Shown: positions 1 to 10,579, counted from the stretch's first letter. The stretch: DNA of 64,000 nt from Pseudooctadecabacter jejudonensis (GCF_900172275.1 NZ_FWFT01000002.1:620001-684000); one strand, 5' to 3'. Notes: generated by a model from the letters alone, not told the origin. A program made the numbers and translations.

Positions 1-1542
1 GAGGAGTTTCAAGAGATTTACGGTCTCGGCGTCGTTGAGGTTCCGACAAACCGGCCGGTCGCCCGTGTCGATGACAACGATCAGGTCTACCGCACCGCGA
101 AAGAAAAATTCGATGGCGTGGTTGAGGCGATCAAGAAGGCCCATGAAAAGGGCCAACCAACCTTGGTGGGCACCACGTCCATCGAAAAGTCTGAATTTCT
201 CAGCCAGCTTCTGACGGCGCAAAACGTGCCTCATAACGTGCTGAACGCGCGCCAGCATGAACAGGAGGCGCAGATCGTCGCCGATGCCGGTAAGCTGGGC
301 GCTGTGACGATTGCCACCAACATGGCAGGACGCGGCACGGACATTAAACTCGGTGGAAACGTCGAATTCAAAATTATGGAAGCCATCAGCGCCGACCCAG
401 AGGCTGACCCCGATGAGATCCGTGCGCGGATCGAAGAGGCGCACAAGGCAGATGAACAAGCGGTCAAGGATGCGGGCGGTTTGTTCGTGCTGGCCACAGA
501 ACGCCATGAAAGCCGCCGGATTGATAATCAGCTGCGCGGGCGGTCTGGCCGTCAGGGTGACCCTGGGCGGTCCTCCTTCTTCTTGTCACTCGAAGACGAC
601 CTGATGCGCATTTTTGGATCCGAACGTCTGGATAAGGTGCTGTCGTCTCTCGGCATGAAAGAAGGCGAGGCCATCGTGCACCCTTGGGTGAACAAATCGC
701 TCGAACGTGCGCAAGCAAAGGTCGAAGGCCGCAACTTTGACATCCGTAAGCAGTTGTTGAAATTCGACGACGTGATGAACGACCAACGAAAGGTCATCTT
801 CGGTCAACGGCGCGAAATTATGGAAGCCGAGGACCTGTCAGAGATCACGGCAGATATGCGTTCTCAGGTGATTGACGATCTGGTTGATCAGTATATCCCC
901 GCAAAATCCTATGCGGATCAGTGGGACACCGAAGGGCTTTACGCGCAAGTGATTGCGCAGCTTGGCATTGATGTGCCCGTCATTGAATGGGCCAATGAAG
1001 AAGGCGTTGACGACGAAGACCTGCGGGAACGTCTGGAAGAGGCCGCCGACAAACACATGGCCGCTAAAGAAGAGGCCTTCGGCGTTGAGGTCATGCGCAA
1101 CATTGAAAAGCAGATCATCCTTCAGACCATTGATGCGAAATGGCGTGAACATCTGCTGACATTGGAACACTTGCGATCAGTCGTTGGTTTCCGTGGATAT
1201 GCGCAACGTGATCCGCTGAATGAATACAAAACAGAATCCTTCCAGTTGTTCGAAAGCCTACTTGACGGGCTTCGGTCTGATGTCACCCAAAAGCTGGCCC
1301 AAATCCGCCCGATGACGCAAGAAGAACAGCAGGCGATGATTGCACAGGCGCAAGAACAACAACGTCAGGCCATGGCTGCGGCAGCTTCTGCCGGTGCTGC
1401 AACGGCTGCGGCAACATCGGCGGACGCAAAACCTGGCTTTGTTGAGGATGACCCTTCGACATGGGGCAACCCTGGCCGAAATGATCAGTGCCCATGTGGA
1501 TCTGGCAAAAAATTCAAACACTGCCACGGCCAATTGTCCTAA
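1..1542 (+). CDS. secA: Preprotein translocase ATPase SecA, C-terminal part (5' end outside window)
   Basis: This is the motor of the general Sec pathway, which drives unfolded proteins through SecYEG at the inner membrane. The frame is open from base 1, so only the last 513 residues are present. They begin near the second nucleotide-binding domain ([13 protein letters not shown]) and contain the helicase-type motifs [14 protein letters not shown] and [13 protein letters not shown]. The helical scaffold and wing regions follow. The protein ends in an alanine/glutamine-rich linker and the zinc-binding tail [14 protein letters not shown], which binds SecB and phospholipid in this family. A GTG at 118 lies inside the gene and is not its start. 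Identification is certain; the missing part is the N-terminal nucleotide-binding and preprotein crosslinking domains. Confidence 0.97.
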   Translation, partial: EEFQEIYGLGVVEVPTNRPVARVDDNDQVYRTAKEKFDGVVEAIKKAHEKGQPTLVGTTSIEKSEFLSQLLTAQNVPHNVLNARQHEQEAQIVADAGKLGAVTIATNMAGRGTDIKLGGNVEFKIMEAISADPEADPDEIRARIEEAHKADEQAVKDAGGLFVLATERHESRRIDNQLRGRSGRQGDPGRSSFFLSLEDDLMRIFGSERLDKVLSSLGMKEGEAIVHPWVNKSLERAQAKVEGRNFDIRKQLLKFDDVMNDQRKVIFGQRREIMEAEDLSEITADMRSQVIDDLVDQYIPAKSYADQWDTEGLYAQVIAQLGIDVPVIEWANEEGVDDEDLRERLEEAADKHMAAKEEAFGVEVMRNIEKQIILQTIDAKWREHLLTLEHLRSVVGFRGYAQRDPLNEYKTESFQLFESLLDGLRSDVTQKLAQIRPMTQEEQQAMIAQAQEQQRQAMAAAASAGAATAAATSADAKPGFVEDDPSTWGNPGRNDQCPCGSGKKFKHCHGQLS

Positions 1543-1684
1543 TCGTCTCAAGATTAAGTCAAACCCTCACCAAACGCCGTTTTTCCGCCCCATTGCGGTC
1601 GGAAAGACTCCGCATCAGCGCCCTTCTATCGTCACGGGTGTAGGGCATTACCGACTCTGACCCTTGCGGGAAGGAGTGAAGGAA

Positions 1685-2839
1685 ATGGCCCAACTCAAGA
1701 AAATCGGCATGGCCGCCGGGACGTTCAGCGTCGCGCTGGGCATCGGGTTTGTTATGCAAAACGGTGACGCCTTAGCGAGTCGGTTTGGAACCGGTGAAAC
1801 GGCTGACGTCCGTCCGTTTACGGTCGAGGACGAAACACCGGTTCAGGTGGTTCAAGCCAGCCTGACCTCTGATGTTGATCTCACCTCAGACGCCCCAACA
1901 AACGCGGAGATCGTTGCCGTGGCCTCAACCAATCCAATGGAAGAGGCTGCCATAGCAGATGTAGCGGAAACGGATATTGCCGATGAAGCCCCCGCATTGA
2001 TGGAACCGGATCTGGTCAATCAGATTGCTGTGACGGTACCAGCCGATATGCGCGTCCCTGATTTGGGTGAAACACCTCTGCAGTTGGCAAGCATTGAAAG
2101 GGATCCCGCCCCTCTTTTGTCCGAACTGGGCGTAGCGGAAACTGCAACAGTTGAGGTTGATTGCGTGCCGGAAATGATGGCCGCCCCTCTCGCCGGTGCA
2201 ATGGTTGAAATCGCTGTGGTGGCCCCATGTCATACGGACGCCTCGTTTACGATTCATCATCAAGGCATGATGTTCAACGCCATGACAACGGAAACGGGCA
2301 CAGCAAAGATTACTGTCCCTGCCCTGTCTGCCACCGCTGTGATCATCGCCGCATTCGACAATGGTGATGGTGCGGTGGCCACCGCACAAGTGCCTGACTT
2401 TGCTGCATTCGACCGCGCAGTGTTGCAGTGGCAAGGGGCAGCAGACGTTTCGCTGAGCGCCTATGAGGGTGGCGCCGCTTTTGGTGACGCGAACCACATT
2501 CACGGTGACAATCCCGGCGACATGGATCGGTTAACAGCTTCCGAAGGTGGCTATCTGATGCGTTTGGGCGATGCGACGGTTGAGAACGGCCTGATGGCCG
2601 AAGTCTATACATTCCCGACCGGAACCGTAGTCGGTGACATGGATGTCTTGCTGGTGGCCGAGGCTGCGATCACGGATCAAAACTGTGGAAATGAACTCAG
2701 CGCGCAAAGCATTCAGGTCGGACCCGATGGCGTGGCATCCGCCCTTGACCTAACGATGGTCATGCCAGATTGCGATGCCGTCGGTGATTTTCTGATCTTG
2801 CAAAACATGTTTGAGGACCTGACACTCGCCGCAAGATGA
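1685..2839 (+). CDS. Unknown membrane-anchored periplasmic protein
   Basis: The product is 384 residues. I prefer the ATG at 1685 because GGGAAGGAGTGAAGG lies just upstream; a TTG at 1664 is also in frame. Residues about 6-26 form one hydrophobic segment (signal anchor or uncleaved signal). An acidic, Ala/Thr/Val-rich stretch follows (about 40-150), then a region with several paired cysteines (DCVPEMM, APCHT, DQNCGNEL, MPDCDAV) that suggests disulfides in the periplasm. Its stop overlaps the start of the next gene (ATGA at 2836-2839), so the two are probably translationally coupled and share a role in the envelope. I recognise no family. Placement directly after secA is suggestive but proves nothing about secretion. 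Confidence 0.8.
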   Translation: MAQLKKIGMAAGTFSVALGIGFVMQNGDALASRFGTGETADVRPFTVEDETPVQVVQASLTSDVDLTSDAPTNAEIVAVASTNPMEEAAIADVAETDIADEAPALMEPDLVNQIAVTVPADMRVPDLGETPLQLASIERDPAPLLSELGVAETATVEVDCVPEMMAAPLAGAMVEIAVVAPCHTDASFTIHHQGMMFNAMTTETGTAKITVPALSATAVIIAAFDNGDGAVATAQVPDFAAFDRAVLQWQGAADVSLSAYEGGAAFGDANHIHGDNPGDMDRLTASEGGYLMRLGDATVENGLMAEVYTFPTGTVVGDMDVLLVAEAAITDQNCGNELSAQSIQVGPDGVASALDLTMVMPDCDAVGDFLILQNMFEDLTLAAR

Positions 2840-4383
2840 CTTGGGCGCGACTGATAAGATCAATTAGATTACGAAAACTGTGTGCGGCGATTTTCGCCGC
2901 ACTCGTCGTTTGTGCGGGCCCCGTTTTGGCGGAGGATGTGACCTTTCGCAGTGACGATAACGCAGTCGTCGTCACTGGCCGATTTGTGGCTTTTGACGGT
3001 GCAGTTGTAACTGTCGCAACGCCAACAGGGCCGTTGTCCTTTCGTGCCAATGGGATGGAGTGCGAGGGCGCAGGCTGCCCTGATCTCGACGATTATGTCC
3101 CAAACCTGCGGATGGTCGGCGCGGCGCGGATCGCGGACGTTTTGATGCCGTCCCTCATCGACGCATATGCCCGCGAAAAGGGCTGGACCGTCCGCGAAGA
3201 TACATCTGGTTTCGCCCTCAGCCGCCAAGATGGCACGATAAGCCTAGAAATAGCACTGAACGTTGCGCCCGCAGAGGCTGCCTTTGATCTTTTTGTCGAC
3301 CAATTTGCTGATGTCCTTCTGTCCGTTCGAGAGTTGACTACGGATGAGGTCTCTCTGGCGCGTGCCCGTGGTTTGGGCCGGTTGGATACTGCACGTCAGG
3401 CGCGGATTCTTGCGCTTGATGCGCTTGTTCCTGTGACCAAAGCATCGGTGGGCAATCTTTCAATCGACATGGGCGCATTGGCTGAAGCCTTTGCCGGTGC
3501 GAATGCCACGTATTCCGTCGTGACGTCAGCAGACATCGCTGCCCAGATGTCTGGGTTCGAGGACCGAATGATGCGGCCTTTCGGGCTGTCCTTGACCCAA
3601 GACATTCAGGCATTTGAAACGGTCGAGGATGTAACTGATTTTGTGTCTACGACGGCTGATCGGCTGGCGCTTGTTCCGTATGGCTTGACCCGCAACGCAC
3701 AGCCACTGGCCCTTAAGGGTGCTTGCGGGCTTGAGGCGCGGGCTGCATTCTTGCCGTTGAAGACCGAAGATTATCCCCTGACATTCCCGATGTTCTTGTA
3801 TTTGCCGCAGCGTGAACGACATCCTCGCATCGATGCATTTCTGGATTGGCTCAGGTCGCCCTCGGCCCAGCTTGTGATCCGACGGGCTGGTTTTGTCGAT
3901 CAAGCAGCCGTGCCCATCCCATTGGCGGATCAGGGAGACAGATTGGCGAACGCCATTGTCAGTGCGGGGGTGGAGGTGCCGTTGGGCGAATTGCAGCGCA
4001 TGATCCGTGTTTTGGCCCCGCAGGTGCGAATGTCGAGCACCTTTCGCTTTGAACCGGGGTCCACACGGCTGGACGGACAGTCTCGGTCAAATGTGATGCA
4101 GTTGGCGCAAGCAATCAGGGACGGGCGCTTTGGCAATCGTCAGCTTATGTTTGTGGGTTTCAGCGATGGCCGCGGCCCAGCAGACGCCAATCGCGATTTG
4201 TCTGCCGCCCGCGCAGATGCCGTGCGCCGTGCGGTCGAGGCTGCTTTGGGCAGTCGTTTGCCAAACAACGTGACCCTAGACATCGACGCCTTTGGTGAGG
4301 CTTTGCCCATGGCGTGTGACGATACGATCTGGGGTCAACAGATCAACCGGCGGGTTGAATTGTGGGTCTCCGACGCAGGCTAA
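2836..4383 (+). CDS. Substrate-binding-like domain fused to C-terminal OmpA domain
   Basis: The product is 515 residues and starts with a signal peptide ([22 protein letters not shown], cleavage near residue 33). The middle (about 90-390) looks like a periplasmic solute-binding (PstS/phosphate-type) fold, including a [20 protein letters not shown] segment typical of the end of such domains. The last 120 residues are an OmpA/MotB peptidoglycan-binding domain, recognised from [44 protein letters not shown] and the closing NRRVELWV. The expected role is an envelope protein anchored to peptidoglycan that senses or holds a ligand. It overlaps the preceding unknown gene by 4 bases. The OmpA domain is secure; the ligand is unknown. 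Confidence 0.88.
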   Translation: MTWARLIRSIRLRKLCAAIFAALVVCAGPVLAEDVTFRSDDNAVVVTGRFVAFDGAVVTVATPTGPLSFRANGMECEGAGCPDLDDYVPNLRMVGAARIADVLMPSLIDAYAREKGWTVREDTSGFALSRQDGTISLEIALNVAPAEAAFDLFVDQFADVLLSVRELTTDEVSLARARGLGRLDTARQARILALDALVPVTKASVGNLSIDMGALAEAFAGANATYSVVTSADIAAQMSGFEDRMMRPFGLSLTQDIQAFETVEDVTDFVSTTADRLALVPYGLTRNAQPLALKGACGLEARAAFLPLKTEDYPLTFPMFLYLPQRERHPRIDAFLDWLRSPSAQLVIRRAGFVDQAAVPIPLADQGDRLANAIVSAGVEVPLGELQRMIRVLAPQVRMSSTFRFEPGSTRLDGQSRSNVMQLAQAIRDGRFGNRQLMFVGFSDGRGPADANRDLSAARADAVRRAVEAALGSRLPNNVTLDIDAFGEALPMACDDTIWGQQINRRVELWVSDAG

Positions 4384-5210
4384 ATCAATCCTTGCGATTT
4401 GAAGCTCAGTTCGCGGGACCGCCCGATGATCAAGTGATCGTGCAACGTGATCGACAGGGCCTGGGCGGCTGATGCGATCTGATGGGTCATCGCAATATCT
4501 TCGTCAGACGGGGTCGGGTCGCCCGATGGGTGGTTATGTACGAGGATCAGAGCGGATGCGTTGAGCTCAAGTGCCCGTTTCACGACCTCTCGCGGGTAGA
4601 CCGGCACATGATCAACTGTCCCTTCCCCCTGCTGCTCATCCGCAATCAGTACGTTTTTGCGGTCCAGAAACAGGACGCGGAATTGCTCAGTGTCACGGTG
4701 GGCCATCACGGTATGACAATAATCCAAAAGCGCGTCCCATGAGCTGACAACATGGCGCTGCATTATTTTTGCACGGGCCATGCGGTGTGTCACAGTTTCC
4801 ATCACCTTGAGTTCAAGGGCCACCGCGGGGCCAACACCATCCACCTTCTCAAGCCGCGCAATCGGGGCTGACAGGACACCGTTCAGATCGCCAAAAGCCT
4901 CGATCAACCGTCGGGCCAAAGGTTTTACATCCTGGCGCGGAATGCAGCGAAACAGGGTGAGTTCGAGGATTTCATAGTCGGGCATCGCAGCAGCCCCACC
5001 CGTCAGAAAACGGTGCCGCAAACGTTTGCGATGATCGGCCAAATAAGACGGCACCTTGGGCTTTTTGCCCGCTATGCTTTTGGGAGGACTGGTCTGAGGG
5101 ACAGCAATCGGCGCAGGTTGAGGAGGATCAAAAGGTTCAATGACTTGAACCTCATCCTCATCGAAAAACCCAGCCTGCGGGCGTTCAGCAAAAAGGGGCG
5201 CGTTATCCAT
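4380..5210 (-). CDS. radC: RadC family JAB-domain protein
   Basis: The product is 276 residues when started at the ATG at 5210 (AAAGGGG upstream); a longer form from 5273 would run into the 3' end of dnaJ. After a proline-rich, poorly conserved N-terminus (1-70) comes a helix-hairpin-helix part ([14 protein letters not shown]). The C-terminal MPN/JAB domain follows, with the metal-binding pattern [14 protein letters not shown]. RadC was named for DNA repair, but that role has been questioned and the catalytic activity of the JAB domain is not established. It lies 41 bases downstream of dnaJ on the same strand and may be read with it. Its stop overlaps the convergent OmpA-type gene by 4 bases. 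Confidence 0.92.
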   Translation of the reverse strand: MDNAPLFAERPQAGFFDEDEVQVIEPFDPPQPAPIAVPQTSPPKSIAGKKPKVPSYLADHRKRLRHRFLTGGAAAMPDYEILELTLFRCIPRQDVKPLARRLIEAFGDLNGVLSAPIARLEKVDGVGPAVALELKVMETVTHRMARAKIMQRHVVSSWDALLDYCHTVMAHRDTEQFRVLFLDRKNVLIADEQQGEGTVDHVPVYPREVVKRALELNASALILVHNHPSGDPTPSDEDIAMTHQIASAAQALSITLHDHLIIGRSRELSFKSQGLI

Positions 5211-5251
5211 GCGCCCCTTTGTCAGATGATTCCATTGCCGAAAGGTTAATG

Positions 5252-6394
5252 TCAGCCTTTCATGCTTTCCCAAAACGATTTGACCGAATTGAAAAAGCTG
5301 GAGCTTTGCGGATTGTTTTCGGCAGAAAGCTCTTCGAACTCACGCAGAAGCTCTTTCTGGCGTGACGTCAGGTTGACAGGTGTCTCCACAGCCATTTCGA
5401 TGAACATATCGCCAGGGCCGCCGCCGCGCAGGGCAGGCATGCCCTTGGCCCGCAAACGCATTTGACGCCCGGATTGGGACCCAGCCGGAATTTTTACGCG
5501 GGACCGGCCGCCATCAATGGTTGGCACTTCGATATCGCCGCCCATCGCTGCGGTCGCCATGGACACAGGGACCCGACAAAATAGGTGGTTGCCTTCGCGT
5601 TCAAAAAGGTCGTGCTCGCGAACCTCGATAAAGATATAAAGATCACCTGTTGGCCCGCCACGCATGCCTGCTTCGCCTTCGCCTGCCAAGCGGATGCGAG
5701 TGCCGGTTTCGACGCCAGCAGGGATGTTGACCGACAGTGATTTTTCTTTCTCGACCCGGCCTGCACCGTGGCAAGTTTGGCAAGGGTCCTTAATTGTTTG
5801 GCCCATGCCGTTGCAGGTCGGACAGGTGCGTTCGACCGTGAAAAAGCCCTGCTGCGCGCGGACTTTGCCCATGCCGGAACATGTGGGGCATGTTTGTGGT
5901 TCAGACCCGCCTTCGGCCCCTGTGCCGTTGCAAGACCCACATCCAACCGAAGTAGGGACCGTGATTGTTTTCTGGAGGCCGGCGAAGGCTTCTTCCAATG
6001 TCACCCGCAGATTATAACGCAGGTCATTGCCGCGTTGGGCGCGGTTTTGGCCACCACCGCGTGCACCGCCCATATTACCGAACAAATCGTCGAAGATATC
6101 GGAGAAGGCAGAGCCGAAATCGCCACCACCCATGCCACCAGGTCCGCGTCCACCGCCGCCCATGCCGCCTTCGAAGGCTGCATGACCATAACGGTCGTAC
6201 GCCGCCTTTTTGTCGGCGTCCTTCAGGACGTCATAGGCTTCGCCCACTTCTTTGAATTGGGCTTCGGCGTTGGGGTTGTCTGAATTGCGATCGGGGTGAA
6301 GTTCTTTCACCTTGGTGCGGTAGGCTTTCTTGATTTCATCCGCGCTGGCGCCCTTGGACAGGCCCATCACTTCGTAATAATCGCGTTTTGCCAT
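5252..6394 (-). CDS. dnaJ: Chaperone DnaJ (Hsp40)
   Basis: This is the co-chaperone that stimulates DnaK ATP hydrolysis and delivers unfolded clients in the cytoplasm. It has 380 residues from the ATG at 6394 ([15 protein letters not shown]). The order is canonical: J domain with the HPD motif ([10 protein letters not shown]), a Gly-rich linker (about 75-110, [12 protein letters not shown]), four zinc-finger repeats ([32 protein letters not shown]), then the two C-terminal client-binding domains. It sits 72 bases downstream of dnaK. The gap contains a perfect 11-bp inverted repeat that may reduce transcript passing from dnaK. Confidence 0.98.
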   Translation of the reverse strand: MAKRDYYEVMGLSKGASADEIKKAYRTKVKELHPDRNSDNPNAEAQFKEVGEAYDVLKDADKKAAYDRYGHAAFEGGMGGGGRGPGGMGGGDFGSAFSDIFDDLFGNMGGARGGGQNRAQRGNDLRYNLRVTLEEAFAGLQKTITVPTSVGCGSCNGTGAEGGSEPQTCPTCSGMGKVRAQQGFFTVERTCPTCNGMGQTIKDPCQTCHGAGRVEKEKSLSVNIPAGVETGTRIRLAGEGEAGMRGGPTGDLYIFIEVREHDLFEREGNHLFCRVPVSMATAAMGGDIEVPTIDGGRSRVKIPAGSQSGRQMRLRAKGMPALRGGGPGDMFIEMAVETPVNLTSRQKELLREFEELSAENNPQSSSFFNSVKSFWESMKG

Positions 6395-6418
6395 GAAATG
6401 TCCCCTTATCTGGGATGC

Positions 6419-6453
6419 ATAAAACCGGCCCGGATCACCCAAGCCGGTTTTAT
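6419..6453 (-). terminator. Perfect stem-loop between dnaK and dnaJ
   Basis: The arms ATAAAACCGGC (6419-6429) and GCCGGTTTTAT (6443-6453) are exact inverted repeats with a 13-base loop. The stem is GC-rich at its top and AT-rich at its base, so it can act as an intrinsic terminator or an RNA-stability element in either direction. Its place between dnaK and dnaJ suggests partial termination, which would give more DnaK than DnaJ. The structure is seen in the sequence; the function is inferred. Confidence 0.6.
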
Positions 6454-6466
6454 TGCGTCACACCGT

Positions 6467-8383
6467 TTAGGCGCGTTTGTCGTCGTCCAGATCTTCAAAG
6501 TCGGCGTCAACGATATCGTCGTCGGCCCCGCCTTCGTCTGCACCGGGCATATCGGGTTCGGCTTCACCAGCCTCTTCCTGTGCGGCTTTGTAAATCGCCT
6601 CACCCAGTTTCATGGCGGATTCCGTCACGTTCTGGATGCCGGACTTGATCTTGCCCGCGTCGTCGCCCTCAAGGTCATCTTTGAGCGCCGCGATGGCCAG
6701 CTCAATAGCTTCGATTGTGGTCGGGTCGACCTTGTCGGAATGCTCTTCCATCGACTTCTCGGTCGAATGGATGAGGCTTTCCGCCTGGTTCTTCGCCTCA
6801 ACCAGTTCCTTGCGGTCCTTGTCGGCCTCAGCGTTTTCTTCGGCGTCGCGTACCATCGCTTCGATGTCGTCGTCAGACAAACCACCGGAGGCCTGGATCG
6901 TGATCTTCTGTTCCTTGCCTGTGCCTTTATCGGACGCGCCCACTGACACGATGCCGTTGGCGTCAATGTCGAAGGTCACTTCGATCTGGGGCATGCCGCG
7001 CGGGGCGGGTGGGATTTCCTCAAGGTTGAACTGACCGAGCATTTTGTTGTCGGCGGCCATTTCACGTTCACCCTGGAACACGCGGATTGTCACGGCGTTC
7101 TGGTTGTCTTCGGCGGTCGAGAAGATCTGCGACTTCTTCGTCGGGATCGTTGTGTTGCGATCGATCAAGCGCGTGAACACGCCGCCCAGGGTTTCGATAC
7201 CCAAGGACAATGGTGTCACGTCCAGCAGCACCACGTCTTTGACGTCGCCCTGCAGAACACCGGCCTGAATGGCGGCGCCCATGGCGACAACCTCATCAGG
7301 GTTCACACCCTTGTGGGGTTCTTTGCCAAAGAATTTGGACACTTCTTCAATGACCTTCGGCATACGGGTCATACCACCAACCAATACGACTTCGTCGATG
7401 TCGTCGGTTTTCAGACCTGCGTCCTTCAACGCAGCCGCGCATGGCTTCATGGACGCCTTGATCAGATCACCCACAAGGCTTTCCAGCTTTGCACGGGTCA
7501 GTTTGACCACCATGTGCAACGGCGTGCCGTCGGACCCCATGGAAATAAACGGTTGGTTGATTTCGGTGGACGACGCGCTGGACAGCTCAATCTTGGCTTT
7601 TTCAGCAGCTTCTTTCAGACGCTGCAGGGCCATCTTGTCCTTCGTCAGGTCGACGCCGTTCTCTTTTTTGAACTCATCCGCAAGGTAGTTGACGATGCGC
7701 ATGTCGAAGTCTTCGCCGCCAAGGAACGTGTCACCGTTGGTGGATTTCACTTCGAACAGGCCGTCGTCGATCTCAAGAATGGTGACATCGAATGTACCAC
7801 CGCCAAGGTCATAGACCGCAATCGTCTGCGTTTCTTTCTTGTCGAGGCCATAGGCCAACGCCGCCGCTGTCGGCTCGTTGATGATGCGCAGAACCTCAAG
7901 ACCGGCAATCTTACCGGCGTCTTTGGTGGCCTGACGCTGGGCGTCGTTGAAGTAGGCGGGTACAGTGATAACGGCCTGATCCACCGCTTCGCCCAGATAG
8001 CTTTCGGCGGTTTCTTTCATCTTTTGCAGGATGACAGCGGAGACCTGAGCAGGGGAGTATTTCTCACCCTTGGCTTCCACCCAAGCATCGCCGTTGCCGC
8101 CGTTGATAACGGCGAACGGCATATTCTTTTTGTCTTTGGCCAGATCAGCGTCATCAAACCGGCGGCCAATCAGACGCTTGACGCCAAAGATGGTGTTTTC
8201 GGGGTTCGTGACAGCCTGACGTTTTGCAGGCTGACCCACCAGACGTTCGTCGTCGGTAAAGGCCACGATAGAGGGGGTCGTGCGCGCGCCTTCGGCGTTT
8301 TCGATAACGCGAGGCTGCGAGCCGTCCATGATTGCGACGCAGGAGTTCGTTGTCCCGAGGTCGATGCCAATGACTTTTGCCAT
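6467..8383 (-). CDS. dnaK: Molecular chaperone DnaK (Hsp70)
   Basis: This is the ATP-dependent Hsp70 that folds and protects proteins during growth and heat shock. It has 638 residues from the ATG at 8383, with AAAGGG placed 7-8 bases upstream; a TTG two codons earlier is less likely. Family signatures are [14 protein letters not shown] near the start, the phosphate-binding [15 protein letters not shown], and [13 protein letters not shown]. The substrate-binding domain and helical lid end in the acidic tail [15 protein letters not shown] typical of DnaK. It is the first gene of dnaK-dnaJ(-radC). A sigma-32-like promoter may lie at 8504-8529. Confidence 0.99.
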   Translation of the reverse strand: MAKVIGIDLGTTNSCVAIMDGSQPRVIENAEGARTTPSIVAFTDDERLVGQPAKRQAVTNPENTIFGVKRLIGRRFDDADLAKDKKNMPFAVINGGNGDAWVEAKGEKYSPAQVSAVILQKMKETAESYLGEAVDQAVITVPAYFNDAQRQATKDAGKIAGLEVLRIINEPTAAALAYGLDKKETQTIAVYDLGGGTFDVTILEIDDGLFEVKSTNGDTFLGGEDFDMRIVNYLADEFKKENGVDLTKDKMALQRLKEAAEKAKIELSSASSTEINQPFISMGSDGTPLHMVVKLTRAKLESLVGDLIKASMKPCAAALKDAGLKTDDIDEVVLVGGMTRMPKVIEEVSKFFGKEPHKGVNPDEVVAMGAAIQAGVLQGDVKDVVLLDVTPLSLGIETLGGVFTRLIDRNTTIPTKKSQIFSTAEDNQNAVTIRVFQGEREMAADNKMLGQFNLEEIPPAPRGMPQIEVTFDIDANGIVSVGASDKGTGKEQKITIQASGGLSDDDIEAMVRDAEENAEADKDRKELVEAKNQAESLIHSTEKSMEEHSDKVDPTTIEAIELAIAALKDDLEGDDAGKIKSGIQNVTESAMKLGEAIYKAAQEEAGEAEPDMPGADEGGADDDIVDADFEDLDDDKRA

Positions 8384-8503
8384 GTTCAAATCCCTTTCCT
8401 AGGCGATGTGAGGCGGCACGGACCCGTTCCGGCACCCGTGCCCAATGGTTAATTGATTGAAAGGGGCAGGCCCTTTCCGGATCGAACGGTATATAGGTGT
8501 GCG

Positions 8504-8529
8504 AAATGGGGCCTGCAACCTATGGAAGG
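8504..8529 (-). promoter_or_regulatory. Possible heat-shock (sigma-32-type) promoter of dnaK
   Basis: On the minus strand a CCTTCC box (8524-8529) is followed after 12 bases by CCCCATTT (8504-8511). The -10 box matches the sigma-32 type CCCCAT(t/a)T well. The -35 box is weak compared with CTTG-type boxes. It lies 120 bases before dnaK and overlaps the ribosome-binding region of the divergent AlkB-like gene. Confidence 0.35.
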
Positions 8530-8537
8530 GTGCTGAG

Positions 8538-9173
8538 ATGGGCAAAAATGACAATCAAGGCATGGATGCGCGGCCAACGGTGATTTTGCGCGGGGTTCAG
8601 GTGTTTCAAGGCCTGCTGAATCGCGCCGCGCAAGAGGCCATGGTTCGGGAGATTCGCGATATCGTTGCGGCCGCCCCGCTGTTCTCGCCCATGACGCCCT
8701 ACGGCAAGCCGATGACGGTGCGCATGACCAGTGCGGGGCGGTTCGGGTGGGTGTCGGACAGGTCAGGGTACCGATATGTGGAACACCACCCGAATGGGCA
8801 GGCGTGGCCCCCCATCCCGTCTTCGGTTCAGGCCGTTTGGGACGCGGTTTCGGGGTCCGCACATGCGCCGGAATGCTGTCTGGTGAACCTCTACCGAGAC
8901 ACTGCAAAGATGGGATTGCACCAAGACCGGGATGAGGCGGATTTTGCGCATCCGGTCGTATCCGTTTCCTTGGGCGATGATGGGTTGTTTCGCATCGGTG
9001 GGACAACGCGTGGCGGGCCGACCGAATCGATCTGGTTGAAATCAGGGGATGTGCTGGTCATGGGCGGCGATGCGCGCCTGGCCTATCACGGCATCGACAA
9101 GACTCGGGCCGGATCCTCGACAGTGCTGGATGGGGGCGGACGGTTGAACCTGACACTGCGGGTCGTGACATGA
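8538..9173 (+). CDS. alkB: AlkB-like 2-oxoglutarate/Fe(II)-dependent dioxygenase
   Basis: This is a predicted oxidative demethylase of alkylated DNA or RNA bases. It has 211 residues from the ATG at 8538, with GGAAGGG 7 bases upstream; a longer frame back to 8457 has no good start. The iron-binding residues are visible: HxD in GLHQDRDEADF and the distal His in YHGIDK. The 2-oxoglutarate-binding arginines are in GGGRLNLTLRVV, the normal AlkB ending. The substrate-lid motif SAGRFGWVSDRSGYRYVEHHP also fits bacterial AlkB. It is divergent from dnaK and carries no neighbouring ada gene. Confidence 0.92.
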   Translation: MGKNDNQGMDARPTVILRGVQVFQGLLNRAAQEAMVREIRDIVAAAPLFSPMTPYGKPMTVRMTSAGRFGWVSDRSGYRYVEHHPNGQAWPPIPSSVQAVWDAVSGSAHAPECCLVNLYRDTAKMGLHQDRDEADFAHPVVSVSLGDDGLFRIGGTTRGGPTESIWLKSGDVLVMGGDARLAYHGIDKTRAGSSTVLDGGGRLNLTLRVVT

Positions 9174-9176
9174 ACC

Positions 9177-9761
9177 CTATTGAATCGTACAGCATCCTTT
9201 GTGGACGAAGTTGCCATCGGGGGCCGATGTGAACAACAACGCAGACATTCCGTATTGGCGGTCTGACATCCCGTCCGAACACACCCCCGCCTTGACGATA
9301 AGGGTGCGGGTCATTGTTGGACCTTCCCGCGCCTCAACCAGGTACCCGTCGGGCGCTGTTTCTTCGTGAATGACGGTCAGATCACGACGTTCAAGCCCCA
9401 GTTCAGTGTAGTCCGCCCCACGGGGATAAAACCCGATATCCCAAAACGGCTCAGTTCCGCTGCACACCAAGGGGCGTGGGATTTCATTGGCGGGGATCGG
9501 ATTGGGCCGCAAAAACCGCATTGAAACCCAACCCGTGCTTTCCGAGGTGGGGATCAGCGCCCAACCATCCTGTTGATCCAGCACCTCAACATTCAGGGTA
9601 AAGGGCTCAAGCTCACCCGTTTTGTCGAAAGAGGCGCCGGGCCCGTTGCGGATGTTCAATACGTCATCCTCGGCTACGCCGGTGACGGAAAACCGTTCAG
9701 GCAGCGTTTGGGCGGCGCCAGTGGTGGCCCACATCAGCAGAATGACAAAGACACGTATCAC
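9177..9761 (-). CDS. Secreted SH3-domain protein
   Basis: The product is 194 residues from the GTG at 9761; a TTG at 9776 would extend it by five residues and overlap the upstream gene. Residues 1-17 (VIRVFVILLMWATTGAAQ) form a signal peptide. Residues 25-85 form a bacterial SH3 domain: VLNIRNGPGASFDKTGELEPF, then GWALIPTSESTGWVSMRFL. The C-terminal half (CSGTEPFWDIGFY) resembles the COG3650-type region found after SH3 domains in envelope proteins, with cysteines CSGTEPFW, VCSDGMSD and CCTIQ. It probably binds the cell wall or glycan in the periplasm. Its start overlaps the stop of the export-permease gene by a few bases, so the two are likely cotranscribed. Confidence 0.83.
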   Translation of the reverse strand: MIRVFVILLMWATTGAAQTLPERFSVTGVAEDDVLNIRNGPGASFDKTGELEPFTLNVEVLDQQDGWALIPTSESTGWVSMRFLRPNPIPANEIPRPLVCSGTEPFWDIGFYPRGADYTELGLERRDLTVIHEETAPDGYLVEAREGPTMTRTLIVKAGVCSDGMSDRQYGMSALLFTSAPDGNFVHKGCCTIQ

Positions 9762-10579
9762 TTGCCCGCGGCCCAACTGGTCGACACGCGGCGTCGCGTG
9801 TAAAATTCAAGCATAAGACCAATCATCAAAAGGGTCACACCCACCTTCAATGGATATTCAATGGAACTGAAGTGCGGGTTGTAATTGATAAAGGCGAACC
9901 CGCGGGCCTGATCGATGGCATGAAACAACGGGTTCCAATCAAACATCACAAGCATCGACGACGGCAACGTGTTGGCCACAAACATCTTACCTGACGCGAT
10001 CATATTGGCCCTCATATAGATCAGTTGAATGACTGATACGACTTCGGGGGCCCAGGGTTTGATGGCCAAAAAGACAACACCCGCCGCAACGCCGGTAAAC
10101 CAAGCAACCAACAGCATGGCAAACGCACCGATCGGCTGGTGGATGGTGATCGGTTCAAGGATCGCATGGTAGAGATATAGAACAGTCGAAAGCGACAGAA
10201 CCTGAATATACAGCGATGACAGCGCCGAGGAGGCAATCGCGATAATGGTGTTCATGGGGGCGTGCAGCATCATCGCGGACGTCGGCCCTTCGGATCCGGC
10301 AACAGCACCCACCGCCTTGATGTGGGTGATATACATGAAAATGCCGGTCATAATGTAGACGAGGAAATCCCCCCGAATGGCAATCTTACGCACCCCTAGA
10401 ATCGTGAACATGGTGTAGAATGCGGCGACAAGGATCATCGCCTGCAACATATTCAGGATCAGCCCGACCAGCGCATTGCGATGGGAGCTTCGGATGTTTC
10501 GGACGATGGAGTGGTAGATCAACTCAAGAATATTGAGGGCGGATCTGGACCGTGTTGTCGGGCGCCGTGCTTCGAACAT
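9758..10579 (-). CDS. ABC-2 type transporter permease, polysaccharide-export-like
   Basis: The product is 273 residues with about six membrane segments (QAMILVAAFYTMFTIL, FLVYIMTGIFMYI, AFAMLLVAWFTGVAAGVVFLAI, VGVTLLMIGLMLEF and others). The layout matches the KpsM/Wzm-type permease of ABC exporters for capsule, O-antigen or teichoic acid. The ending WNPLFHAIDQARGFAFINYNPHFSSIEYP is the conserved region of the ABC-2 family (N-P-hydrophobic-H-hydrophobic, then P near the last helix). No ATPase (KpsT/Wzt) lies beside it, so its partner must be encoded elsewhere. Upstream on the other strand are cysQ, galU and glycosyltransferases, which supports export of a glycan. Confidence 0.85.
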   Translation of the reverse strand: MFEARRPTTRSRSALNILELIYHSIVRNIRSSHRNALVGLILNMLQAMILVAAFYTMFTILGVRKIAIRGDFLVYIMTGIFMYITHIKAVGAVAGSEGPTSAMMLHAPMNTIIAIASSALSSLYIQVLSLSTVLYLYHAILEPITIHQPIGAFAMLLVAWFTGVAAGVVFLAIKPWAPEVVSVIQLIYMRANMIASGKMFVANTLPSSMLVMFDWNPLFHAIDQARGFAFINYNPHFSSIEYPLKVGVTLLMIGLMLEFYTRRRVSTSWAAGK

